Notes under the pieces: model-generated
Told to the model about the DNA's origin: nothing
The model's database searches: none
What the model saw: only the letters and a program-made list of their open reading frames with translations
Shown: positions 57,156 to 64,000 of the stretch, piece after piece
Position numbering within the stretch: position 1 is the first letter of the stretch
How the letters are laid out: each line of letters starts with the position of its first letter
Origin: Cupriavidus nantongensis
Lineage (GTDB): Bacteria; Pseudomonadota; Gammaproteobacteria; Burkholderiales; Burkholderiaceae
DNA: 64,000 nt
NCBI RefSeq assembly: GCF_001598055.1
Contig: NZ_CP014844.1
Location: 3,623,642-3,687,641, forward strand
Direction of reading: 5' to 3'
Program-made: the position numbers and the translations under genes

Positions 57156-57581
57156 TCACGATTTCAAGAGAATCACTACGGGTGGGGTTCTAACACTTTG
57201 ATTCTCAAGGCAATATTTCACACCCTGCACAAGCATCTGTTTTAGCCGCGTCACCCTCGGCTCGCTAATGGACAGTTCGCGCGCGACCTCTCGTCCCGTC
57301 AACCTCCGGATGTAGAGCAGCTGTGCTATGCGCTGCAGCTCCCGCGGCTGCTTCCGTACAGCTGCGTCCGTCGCTTCGCCGTGGCCCGCCAGTTCCGGGA
57401 CGAAACCATGCGGCCTTCCGGACCGGATCTCCGGCAGTGTGAGGCAGCTCTGACCATACCCGCCACCGCCGGTCCAGCCGTGCCGTCGCGCGGCCCCCCA
57501 CTGCTCCAGACGCTCGATCACCCATCCATCCGTAAGGCCTTCGTAGCGCCGCGCTCCAAGGCTTTTCCCATTCGCCATCAA
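57156..57581 (-). CDS. Q-like antiterminator/sigma-region-4-like protein
   Basis: 141 residues. The C-terminal half has a helix-turn-helix (LLYIRRLTGREVARELSISE...RVTRLKQMLVQGVKY) like phage late-gene activators. Last gene of the leftward early operon. Its start overlaps the preceding stop (ATGATG; either Met). Confidence 0.68.
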   Translation of the reverse strand: MMANGKSLGARRYEGLTDGWVIERLEQWGAARRHGWTGGGGYGQSCLTLPEIRSGRPHGFVPELAGHGEATDAAVRKQPRELQRIAQLLYIRRLTGREVARELSISEPRVTRLKQMLVQGVKYCLENQSVRTPPVVILLKS

Positions 57582-57892
57582 TGCCTCCCGCCCACGATGT
57601 CCCTCATGTGTGCCAAAGCCCTATCCGCACGCGTAGCGTGCCGGCCCAGGGTATCGGCCTCCGCTTGACCTGGGATTGGCGGCAGGTGCTCCTGGTCGGC
57701 TTCTGCCAACAGCGCGGCCCATCGCTGCGCAACCGCTGGCCAACTCTCCGCACGTAATTCGCCGCACGCACTGAAGCGCACGGCCGCCCAAAACACCGTG
57801 CGCGATGACCACCGGTCCCGCCGCTGCCGACGAAGCGCCATCTGCTCAACAGCCTCCATATACGACGCCTGAACCAGCCCGTCTGCAGTCAT
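57578..57892 (-). CDS. Hypothetical early prophage protein
   Basis: 104 residues, helical, Arg/Ala/Trp-rich (ALRRQRRDRWSSRTVFWAAV). Four-base overlaps with both neighbours place it in the early operon. No known domain. Confidence 0.6.
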   Translation of the reverse strand: MTADGLVQASYMEAVEQMALRRQRRDRWSSRTVFWAAVRFSACGELRAESWPAVAQRWAALLAEADQEHLPPIPGQAEADTLGRHATRADRALAHMRDIVGGRH

Positions 57893-58995
57893 GGCTCAAC
57901 CTCGGGCCACTCACCTGCGGGCCACGTATCGCCGGTCAACGCAGCCACCGGCCGGGGGGCGAGGCCCCAGCGCTCGGCGTGCGCCGCCTCCTGTGCCGCG
58001 AGTACCTCCTGAGTCTGGCGCCAGCGCGCCCGCTGTTCGGCGATACGGTCCGCATGCTCGGGCCGCCAGCCAGGGTCATCCCGGGCGCGTTGAAACAGAT
58101 GTTGCATTAGCCCCCATGGATAATGGACCGTGCCGGCCTCCATAGCGCCCCTCAGTTCGTCGAAAACACGCTGGCCGAGCTCGGGCCCTACCTCGTCGTG
58201 CATCTTCGCAACGTCGCGCCTCTCTGCGGCTGTCAGCCCTATCGGCCAGGCACAGCCTGGTTTCCACCCGAGGCTTTTGCCTCGCCCCTTCTCTGATTGC
58301 CGGGCCGCAGGCCCATCCCCACGGCGGCTTGCAGACCTGCGGCGTTCCTCTGAGGGCCGCTGCCGTGTGCTGCGCGATGGGGGTTGGCAATCTTTGCCGT
58401 CCTCCCGCGCGCCAGGCGCGGGGGGCTCGATCTGCTGTTGGGGGTCCAACTCGCCCGCCCGCGCCGAAGGCGTGGGGGGGACGACTCGTTCCCCCTCGTG
58501 CTCCGGCACGGGGGGGTTAGGGGGGGTGGTTTTTATAGGGTTAACCGGACACTCCAGATGAGGTGCGGCTTTCGGCGAACTTTCATTGTGGACAATCCTG
58601 CGAGCCGGCTTCCGTGGCGGCTTCGCGGGCGGCGCTACCCCTTGTGGAGGGGGTGCGGGTTTTTTGGGCGCGCGCGAAAGCCTTGTGGCGAGCAGCAACC
58701 GGAACCGCAGGTGCGTGCTGGTGCTAATCACCTCCACCAGGCCCTCCCGGACCAGTTGGCCTACGCGGCGGCGCAGCTGATGTTCAGATGGCTTGACGGT
58801 CTTCACCCCCGGCCTGCCAAGAACCTCCGTGTCCTCTCGCAGCGCTTGCCACGAGATCCGTTTGGCCTTGTCGCCAACGATGCCGGTCTTGAAGTCCATG
58901 CTGCGCCTGATTGCGCCGTAGAGATCCCTGGCCAGCCAGTCGACTCCGCGCAGCGCCAGCCACTCGGCGTTGTTTACTAGATGCCCGCCGCTCAT
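57889..58995 (-). CDS. Phage replication-initiator-like protein
   Basis: 368 residues. The N-terminal winged-helix region (about 1-110: WLARDLYGAIRRSMDFKTGI; SEHQLRRRVGQLVREGLVEV) is followed by a long Pro/Arg/Lys-rich linker and a C-terminal domain (LTAAERRDVAKMHDEVGPEL). Position and shape resemble lambda O-type initiators; no helicase motif was seen. The origin would be expected within the linker-coding DNA (inference). Confidence 0.6.
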   Translation of the reverse strand: MSGGHLVNNAEWLALRGVDWLARDLYGAIRRSMDFKTGIVGDKAKRISWQALREDTEVLGRPGVKTVKPSEHQLRRRVGQLVREGLVEVISTSTHLRFRLLLATRLSRAPKKPAPPPQGVAPPAKPPRKPARRIVHNESSPKAAPHLECPVNPIKTTPPNPPVPEHEGERVVPPTPSARAGELDPQQQIEPPAPGAREDGKDCQPPSRSTRQRPSEERRRSASRRGDGPAARQSEKGRGKSLGWKPGCAWPIGLTAAERRDVAKMHDEVGPELGQRVFDELRGAMEAGTVHYPWGLMQHLFQRARDDPGWRPEHADRIAEQRARWRQTQEVLAAQEAAHAERWGLAPRPVAALTGDTWPAGEWPEVEP

Positions 58996-59639
58996 GCCGG
59001 TCCCTCTTCGCGCCTGCAGGTGTCGCATTCGACGCGGCATAGCGCCGCGGCATCGCCAGCGCGGCCGCCTCCCCAGATGTAGCCGAGCCCCCACAGCTGG
59101 TGATGCTCTGTGCCGTGCAGGTAAGGATTGCCTTTCGTAGCGCATAGGCCGCCCTGGGCGGCAATACGTCCCTGTCCCATCACCGAACTGATGGGCAGAA
59201 TTTCAAGATCCATCGGAGAACCACAGATGCGGCCGAGCACCGCCTGGAAGAGAACATCAAAGGTGGCAACGAACTCGGGAGACGTCGACGCGACGAGTTC
59301 GGCGCGATAGCGGTCACGCTCGAGCTGTGTTTGACCTGCTGCACAACGCTCGGCGCAGATTTGCGCGAGCACAGATGTCTCGCCGGCCGCACGGAAGACC
59401 CAGTGCACTTGGCTAACGGGCCAGCCGCATGCGCCCAGGAGTTGGATTGCGAATGCCCGCATCGGCTTCTCGCCGCGGGGCTTGAGAGCTGTGGCCAAGT
59501 GGTGCCAAGCGCAGCATTGCTGCGTTGAGCGATTGCAGCAGTAACCGCCAAACGCTCGCCAAGGCTTGCAGCACGAAATGTTCTGGGCAAACCGAAGGGC
59601 ATCGGACTTGGGAGTTTCACCGCAGCGCTCATCGGCCAT
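58992..59639 (-). CDS. Cysteine-rich early prophage protein
   Basis: 215 residues from MADERCGETPKSDALRFAQN. Cys pairs near both ends (ISCCKPWRAF...GYCCNRSTQQCCAWH; VECDTCRREEG) suggest metal binding. Overlaps both neighbours. Function unknown. Confidence 0.55.
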   Translation of the reverse strand: MADERCGETPKSDALRFAQNISCCKPWRAFGGYCCNRSTQQCCAWHHLATALKPRGEKPMRAFAIQLLGACGWPVSQVHWVFRAAGETSVLAQICAERCAAGQTQLERDRYRAELVASTSPEFVATFDVLFQAVLGRICGSPMDLEILPISSVMGQGRIAAQGGLCATKGNPYLHGTEHHQLWGLGYIWGGGRAGDAAALCRVECDTCRREEGPA

Positions 59640-59985
59640 CGTTGAATCCGACCACGTCGTCCAGGACGTGGCTATCACTGGAACGGTGGCTGTAGTTTCC
59701 CAGCCAGTGCCGTAGGGTCGGCTCTCGCCCTAATTCAACTTGTGCCTTTGTTGAGCCGCTTTCATAGGCGACCGTAACAACGCGGCCTGGCTTACGAAAG
59801 AGGAACACGCTGAAAACGAACTCGCTTGCCTCCCACCGCCGCCGGCGCAACTTTGACACTACCTCCGCATAGACAACGCCCATTTCCCGCTCGGTCAAGC
59901 GGCCCGGACCGACAGTTCCTTGCCGCGCCAGAATCCGACGAGCAATGCGCGCGCCTGGTGGGCTGCGCAAGTCCACCGCCGCCAT
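59629..59985 (-). CDS. Hypothetical early prophage protein
   Basis: 118 residues, basic N-terminus (RSPPGARIARRILARQGTVG) and a beta-rich C-terminal half (EFVFSVFLFRKPGRVVTVAY). Starts on the stop of the YmfL-like gene. Confidence 0.55.
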   Translation of the reverse strand: MAAVDLRSPPGARIARRILARQGTVGPGRLTEREMGVVYAEVVSKLRRRRWEASEFVFSVFLFRKPGRVVTVAYESGSTKAQVELGREPTLRHWLGNYSHRSSDSHVLDDVVGFNDGR

Positions 59986-60452
59986 CAGCGACGCCCCTCG
60001 GGCGGCGCCTCGTGCCGCTCGTAGATCCGGACCGCGACGGCCATGAACTCCTGCAAGCTGCGGTGGACTTCGTCTGTCAGACCGCGCAGCTTGGTGCTCT
60101 CTCTCGCGTCAAGCTCCCCGTCGGCGGTGAACTCTCGGAAGCGCCCGAAGAGGTCACCTAGTTCGGAGAGCAGTTCCTGCTGCTTGTCGAAGAGCTCCTC
60201 GCGACCGGAGATCTGGATCTCAGGCAGCGGCACGAAAACGCCGCCGGACTCTTGCGCAATGGCTTCAGCAAGGCGACGCGTGCCTGAGAGCGCCTGCATG
60301 GCAAGCGCTGTCTCAACGTGCATGCGCTGCTCCTTACGCTCATAGACTCGATTCTCCAGGCCAGCTTTGGACATGCCCAGCGCCGCCGCCATGGCGTCCC
60401 AGCCGCCCGGCATGGCGCGGATCATCGATAGGTAGGCGTTACGAATTCCCAT
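59985..60452 (-). CDS. YmfL/CII-like regulator
   Basis: 155 residues with an N-terminal helix-turn-helix (MIRAMPGGWDAMAAALGMSK...LENRVYERKEQ) typical of YmfL-type phage regulators that take the CII position. A coiled helical C-terminus follows (LFDKQQELLSELGDLFGRFR). Confidence 0.75.
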   Translation of the reverse strand: MGIRNAYLSMIRAMPGGWDAMAAALGMSKAGLENRVYERKEQRMHVETALAMQALSGTRRLAEAIAQESGGVFVPLPEIQISGREELFDKQQELLSELGDLFGRFREFTADGELDARESTKLRGLTDEVHRSLQEFMAVAVRIYERHEAPPEGRR

Positions 60453-60586
60453 AGTTCTTGGAGGTTATTGGTGGTGTTTCCGCAGATGCGTCGCACGTAG
60501 ACTGTGCTTACGGATGCGCCCAGCTCATCCATCGCTGGCGATATGAGCTAAAGGATCAGGCAGGAAGCACAGGGACTTGACCATGG

Positions 60587-60844
60587 TTAGATTTCCCTTG
60601 GTAGCACGCCAGTTGGGGCCCGGATGTGCCCCAGTTCCGGCCAGATGCGATGCCAGTTTTCCGGCCGCGCATCGTCAAGGGAGTTGATGGGCCGACCGCT
60701 CGCAATGGCCAGCTCACAAACGCGGCCACGCGAGATCCGACCCTCCTCCTTCCAACCGCACACAGATGCAGCGGAGATACTGAGCAGCCGTGCGACCGCG
60801 GTGGGACCGCCCAGGTACTCGATGAGCTCAGCAACCTTTGTCAT
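60587..60844 (-). CDS. Cro-like repressor (YdaS family)
   Basis: 85 residues, helix-turn-helix at about 13-38 (GPTAVARLLSISAASVCGWK). First gene of the leftward early operon; the -10 element ends eight bases before its ATG, so its mRNA is probably leaderless. Confidence 0.85.
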   Translation of the reverse strand: MTKVAELIEYLGGPTAVARLLSISAASVCGWKEEGRISRGRVCELAIASGRPINSLDDARPENWHRIWPELGHIRAPTGVLPREI

Positions 60845-60851
60845 GCCCGTG

Positions 60852-60919
60852 ATTTTAGGAATTCCTTACTTTTTGTGTCAAGGCATTCCTATCGCGGATT
60901 CGATTAGGATTGCCTAACT
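60852..60919. promoter_or_regulatory. cro/cI control region with three operators
   Basis: Operators TTAGGAATTCCTTA (60855-60868), CAAGGCATTCCTAT (60879-60892) and TTAGGATTGCCTAA (60904-60917) are spaced 24-25 bases apart. Leftward promoter: TTGACA (complement of 60876-60881), 18-base spacer, TAAAAT (complement of 60852-60857) overlapping operator 1. Operator 3 ends two bases before the cI ATG, so cI transcription probably starts at or near its start codon. Confidence 0.8.
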
Positions 60920-61375
60920 ATGGATCTCTCTGAACGCCTCAAGGTCGCAATGGCCGGACCACCGGAAGTCAAGCCGGTCGATCTCGCTCGTGCATGCGGC
61001 GTCCGCGCACCATCGGTTGCCGATTGGCTGAATGGACGGACCAAGCGCTTGGAGGGGGCCAATCTCCTTGCGGCAGCGGAATTCCTACGTGTCAACCCTT
61101 GGTGGCTCGCTACGGGTAAAGGCAAGATCCATGCCCCGTACCACCTTGTGCCACGGGAAGACCTGCAAGCCAGCATCGAAATCGCTCCGGCACCGACGTC
61201 CACGCTTCCAAAGGAGAAGCTACACGCGATGGAACTGCTCCGCGCGGTGCCTGACGAGCGGATGACATACGTAATCGAGACTCTGACGACCGTCTTGGCA
61301 GCAAGCACGACAACAGGGAAGCGCGCTTCGAAGGCCCCGAAGAAGCCGCTTGGAAAAATTCATAAGCATGGATAG
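60920..61375 (+). CDS. CI-like repressor, short form without peptidase domain
   Basis: 151 residues. N-terminal helix-turn-helix (MDLSERLKVAMAGPPEVKPV...LARACGVRAPSVADWLNGRT), an intermediate linker and a basic C-terminus (KRASKAPKKPLGKIHKHG). There is no S24 LexA-type protease domain, so RecA-triggered self-cleavage is not expected; induction would need another route. Confidence 0.85.
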   Translation: MDLSERLKVAMAGPPEVKPVDLARACGVRAPSVADWLNGRTKRLEGANLLAAAEFLRVNPWWLATGKGKIHAPYHLVPREDLQASIEIAPAPTSTLPKEKLHAMELLRAVPDERMTYVIETLTTVLAASTTTGKRASKAPKKPLGKIHKHG

Positions 61376-61455
61376 GTGGAAGCGGTGGCGCGATTTTCCA
61401 TTGTGACTGCCATCACCTTCCACAGCCCAAACATCTGCTAGCAAAATCACTGGCA

Positions 61456-61478
61456 CGACCTCGATTACTTCGAGGTCG
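61456..61478. other. Hairpin downstream of cI
   Basis: CGACCTCGA-TTACT-TCGAGGTCG, a perfect 9-bp stem 80 bases after the cI stop, without a T-run. Confidence 0.5.
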
Positions 61479-61497
61479 CGTGCATTACGCCACAAAA

Positions 61498-61539
61498 TAA
61501 GGAATTCCTATTGACATATTGATTAGGAATTCCTACTCT
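61498..61539 (+). promoter_or_regulatory. Rightward early promoter with two further operators
   Basis: Operators TAAGGAATTCCTAT (61498-61511) and TTAGGAATTCCTAC (61523-61536), centres 25 bases apart, flank TTGACA (61511-61516). TACTCT (61534-61539) follows after 17 bases. The same repressor should silence the plus-strand early genes. Confidence 0.82.
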
Positions 61540-61570
61540 GCGCTCCAACACCCGTCCTGATGGAGCCACC

Positions 61571-61711
61571 ATGCCTCTCCCCTCGCGCGTCAAGTCCTGG
61601 CTGGTCACCCTGGCCGTGACAGCCTTCATCGTCGTCGCACTCTCCTGGGTCGGCGACGACCAAGCCGCTCCGGCAACCGTGCCGGCCGTCCGCACCACCT
61701 ATCGCGCGTGA
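61571..61711 (+). CDS. Small membrane protein (46 aa)
   Basis: MPLPSRVKSWLVTLAVTAFI then VVALSWVGDD: one hydrophobic segment at about 10-27. GGAG lies before the ATG. First gene after the rightward promoter. Confidence 0.6.
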   Translation: MPLPSRVKSWLVTLAVTAFIVVALSWVGDDQAAPATVPAVRTTYRA

Positions 61712-61718
61712 GGCGGCC

Positions 61719-62225
61719 ATGCATCTCGAATTCGATCGCAACGGCAAGGTCTCGGTAAATCACTGGGCCGTCATCGACGACTTCGGCACGGAGCATGACT
61801 CTGTGCATGCAGGAGTTTTCGGCGGCTACACCGACCCTGTGGCCCAGGCGCGCCGGGATTTCATGGACACCGCGCTTCGCGACCCAGATTACAGCCGCGC
61901 GTTATGGGGCAAGCCTACGTACCACCGCGCGTTCGAAACTGTTGCTTTCGCCAGCCCGATTGGCATGAGCATCGAGCTCGAGATCCGCATCGAGTTCGAG
62001 CTTCACCCCTTCTGGGATGAACGAACTTGGGAACCGCTCTGGACGCAAGCCGAGGGCGCGGCGATCAAGATCCTGCATGCCGGCACCAACGAGTGGAGAT
62101 GGCAACCGGCCTCGACCGTTCTCACACGAGTAGCACTCGAAGCCTTCTGCTGGGCCTACCTCGACCTGGAGAAGGCCCGTGATGCAGAGGAGGTACGGGC
62201 CCGCAGGGAGGCGCGCCATGCATGA
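61719..62225 (+). CDS. Hypothetical early prophage protein
   Basis: 168 residues, acidic, with several aromatic residues (IELEIRIEFELHPFWDERTW). No recognised domain. Seven bases after the previous stop. Confidence 0.65.
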   Translation: MHLEFDRNGKVSVNHWAVIDDFGTEHDSVHAGVFGGYTDPVAQARRDFMDTALRDPDYSRALWGKPTYHRAFETVAFASPIGMSIELEIRIEFELHPFWDERTWEPLWTQAEGAAIKILHAGTNEWRWQPASTVLTRVALEAFCWAYLDLEKARDAEEVRARREARHA

Positions 62226-62361
62226 ATCGCCTATCGACCGCCTCGCCAATGGCTACTTCTCTCGTCATCCCCTCCAAGCGCTTCTGCTGATCCTGCTCGG
62301 CTTCGGTCTGGCTGGCGGCATTGCGCCGGGCGCGGACTGGCTACTTGCTGGAGGTATGTAA
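62218..62361 (+). CDS. Small membrane protein (47 aa)
   Basis: One hydrophobic segment (PLQALLLILLGFGLAGGIAP). Overlaps the upstream gene by eight bases and shares one base with the next ATG. Confidence 0.55.
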   Translation: MHESPIDRLANGYFSRHPLQALLLILLGFGLAGGIAPGADWLLAGGM

Positions 62362-62699
62362 TGGCATTTGCCGAAATCCTTCAACTGCAGGAGCTTTCCA
62401 ACCTGCTGGCAAGCGCGTTCCCCGCAGGCTTCTCCGCAGCAGCGCAGTTCTCCCTCCCCCATCCCAACGCAGTACACGAGGCGCCGGTCATCAACCTGAC
62501 GGGCGCGCGCGACCCCGCCATGGCGTTGGCGTGGCTGGCATGGGCGGGCTTCATGGAGATCGGCCGTACCCCGCCATTTGTTGGGCAGGACTGCCTTTCC
62601 GGCCTGCTGACGGATCTAGTCTCGATCGAGCTGGTGCACGCGCAGTTGCCGGGCTCTGCCTGGCTGCACCTTCCTGCTGAGATCTCCTGGAGCAACTGA
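62361..62699 (+). CDS. Hypothetical early prophage protein
   Basis: 112 residues (MAFAEILQLQELSNLLASAF), mixed alpha/beta, no known domain. Start overlaps the previous stop (TAATG). Confidence 0.6.
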   Translation: MAFAEILQLQELSNLLASAFPAGFSAAAQFSLPHPNAVHEAPVINLTGARDPAMALAWLAWAGFMEIGRTPPFVGQDCLSGLLTDLVSIELVHAQLPGSAWLHLPAEISWSN

Positions 62700-62930
62700 G
62701 TGGCCAAAGGCGCGTTCTCTCTTGCTGCGATGAGGGCCGAGTTTCTCCGCCAACGTGGCGATCCGGCTCTCTTCGACGACTACATTGCCGAACCTCATCA
62801 CCGCAAGAAGCTCGTCGCAGACATCCAGGCGCGCCTCAACGCCAACCGCGCCCGGCGACGGCGCACCAGCCGCAAGCAACACCCCAACACGTTCGACCTC
62901 AAGAAGCTGCAGGCGAACGATAAAGACTGA
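62700..62930 (+). CDS. Small basic early prophage protein
   Basis: 76 residues from GTG, with a basic C-terminal half (ARLNANRARRRRTSRKQHPN) suggesting nucleic-acid contact. Begins one base after the previous stop. Confidence 0.55.
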   Translation: MAKGAFSLAAMRAEFLRQRGDPALFDDYIAEPHHRKKLVADIQARLNANRARRRRTSRKQHPNTFDLKKLQANDKD

Positions 62931-62940
62931 GGAGCAAACC

Positions 62941-63315
62941 ATGTTGTTAGGAATCGCGGGCGACGCCAATCGCCACCTGCGGCTGCTCGCCGCCATGTAC
63001 TTGGTTGAAGTCCACCACTTTGTGGCAACGGAGCTCTATACCGAGCCCGGCCCCGCCTGGGATCGCACGCTCGATTGCTTCGCGGCACGCGGCATTGACG
63101 TTGTCATCTTGAACGTACACACGGAGAACGGTGGTGCGGTTGTCCACCGCCATGCGGGCCACTTGCTCTATCTCTCCTCCCTGGCAAAGGTCGCGCGCAC
63201 GCTCAACCTCGCACCTGGCGACGTGGAGCTGCTCCCTGCCAACAGTGCGTGCAATCTCTACGCCCAGCTCGACGCCATCGTCGGCAACGTTGCATTCTCT
63301 GGGACAGTGCAATGA
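62941..63315 (+). CDS. Hypothetical early prophage protein
   Basis: 124 residues (MLLGIAGDANRHLRLLAAMY) with a well-placed GAGGAG ribosome site, which decides this start over upstream in-frame codons. No known domain. Confidence 0.6.
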   Translation: MLLGIAGDANRHLRLLAAMYLVEVHHFVATELYTEPGPAWDRTLDCFAARGIDVVILNVHTENGGAVVHRHAGHLLYLSSLAKVARTLNLAPGDVELLPANSACNLYAQLDAIVGNVAFSGTVQ

Positions 63316-63698
63316 CGCTGCCGAGCCAAACGAACGTCCTAGCCTCGGACGCGGCGATCTACGTGGCAATTGTCAGCTTTACGCATGCACCGACAATCGC
63401 CGCGTGCGCTCACCTGCAGCGAACTCTGGCGACCATCGACATTGCCCTGGACCTCCAAGGACTATCCGATGAGTTGGTCCATACGCGATCTGCCCAACTC
63501 GCCCTTGTTTCAGTGATCGACCGTCGGGACCGCATCGGTGTCCTGGCCGTCTCCGCGCTCGAAGCACTCACACTTCGGGCCGCTGCGCCGCACATCGCTG
63601 AAGCCTTCGGGCGAATCCGCCTTAACACGTTTTTCTTCGCCCACGCAGTCGCCGAACGCGCACAAAACCATGAGCGCGACGCACTCCTATTCCTCTGA
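63312..63698 (+). CDS. Hypothetical early prophage protein
   Basis: 128 residues from MTLPSQTNVLASDAAIYVAI, four-base overlap with the previous gene. Ala/Leu-rich helical protein. Confidence 0.55.
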   Translation: MTLPSQTNVLASDAAIYVAIVSFTHAPTIAACAHLQRTLATIDIALDLQGLSDELVHTRSAQLALVSVIDRRDRIGVLAVSALEALTLRAAAPHIAEAFGRIRLNTFFFAHAVAERAQNHERDALLFL

Positions 63699-63714
63699 AC
63701 CTTGGAGATAAACC

Positions 63715-64000
63715 ATGAGCCATAAACCAGGTGATCTTCTTCACATCCGCGCACGAGACCTGATCCTCTCGCCCCGCAACCAACGCACGCGCTTGCGCAA
63801 GCGCGTTCTGGAAATCGGCGCCTCTCTGGTTTCGCATGGACAGATCGAGAACCTTTCCGTCATTCCGCATGTCAGCCGCAAGAAAAATGCCCCTGCGTTC
63901 GAGGTGATCGACGGCGGCACGCGCCTCGAGGCGGCCATGCTCAAGATCTCGGCCGGCGAATTACCGGAGTCATTTGAATTCCTTTGTATGGTGGCTGATC
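63715..64000 (+). CDS. ParB/Srx-like N-terminal domain protein (partial)
   Basis: The first 95 residues show the ParB-N pattern: RARDLILSPRNQR, then LGASLVSHGQIENLSVIP and EVIDGGTRLEAAMLKI (the GxxR-EAA box). GGAGAT precedes the ATG. The rest is beyond the window; it may act in recombination, partition or regulation. Confidence 0.75.
   Translation, partial: MSHKPGDLLHIRARDLILSPRNQRTRLRKRVLEIGASLVSHGQIENLSVIPHVSRKKNAPAFEVIDGGTRLEAAMLKISAGELPESFEFLCMVAD

Noticed and set aside
56878..57159. Extension of the 56470 gene to 57159
   Set aside because: This stretch holds a tRNA and an intrinsic terminator and is not protein-like.
1..64000. CRISPR array
   Set aside because: No regularly spaced direct repeats with unique spacers were seen; the 42-bp repeats at 3918-4169 are coding.

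Overview
The window looks like a chromosomal accessory region of a GC-rich betaproteobacterium, most likely Burkholderiales of the Cupriavidus/Ralstonia type. The basis is base composition, a Tn21-subgroup transposon, a DUF4214/RTX S-layer-like exoprotein and a lambda-family prophage with GC-rich genes. The genus is an inference; no rRNA or core housekeeping gene is present.

Region 1 (about 1.4-10.7 kb) is a minus-strand cell-surface polysaccharide operon: wecB, a GT4 glycosyltransferase, wzm, wzt with a C-terminal carbohydrate-binding domain, and a large methyltransferase / coiled-coil / GT4 / GT2 protein. That last gene is broken by an 11-base poly-T tract and carries six 14-residue repeats, resembling the chain-terminating ruler proteins of ABC-exported O-antigens. 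A GNAT-toxin/DUF1778-antitoxin pair lies upstream of wecB.

Region 2 (10674-19657) is a Tn21-type Tn3-family transposon (988-aa TnpA, a tyrosine recombinase and a candidate 10-6-10 recombination site). Each 38-bp terminal inverted repeat is split at exactly the same position, between repeat bases 20 and 21, by a 1987-bp group II intron. A third intron copy, cut by the window edge, sits at the same position in a decayed transposon end at 1-1637. The copies form one long direct repeat and one long inverted repeat around the polysaccharide locus and the transposon.

Region 3 (19.7-28.5 kb) holds an EthD-domain gene apparently truncated by the transposon, a TetR/Old-Yellow-Enzyme pair, a DNA-ligase fragment, a small promoter-operator-terminator module with two small genes, a protein with three XRE-type modules, and a 1062-aa DUF4214 + RTX exoprotein.

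Region 4 (about 28.5 kb to the window end) is a lambda-family siphoprophage whose right end and integrase lie beyond the window. Its late genes run on the minus strand: terminase, portal, protease, decoration, capsid, tail tube, a G/GT pair with a -1 slippery site, a tape measure of about 2000 aa, fibres, lysis cassette and Dam methylase. A tRNA-Gly(UCC) with encoded CCA and a terminator downstream of an antiterminator-like gene mark the start of the late region. The immunity region (60.85-61.54 kb) has Cro-like and CI-like proteins and five copies of a TTAGGAATTCCTAA-type operator. Small early genes follow on the plus strand, ending in a partial ParB-like gene.
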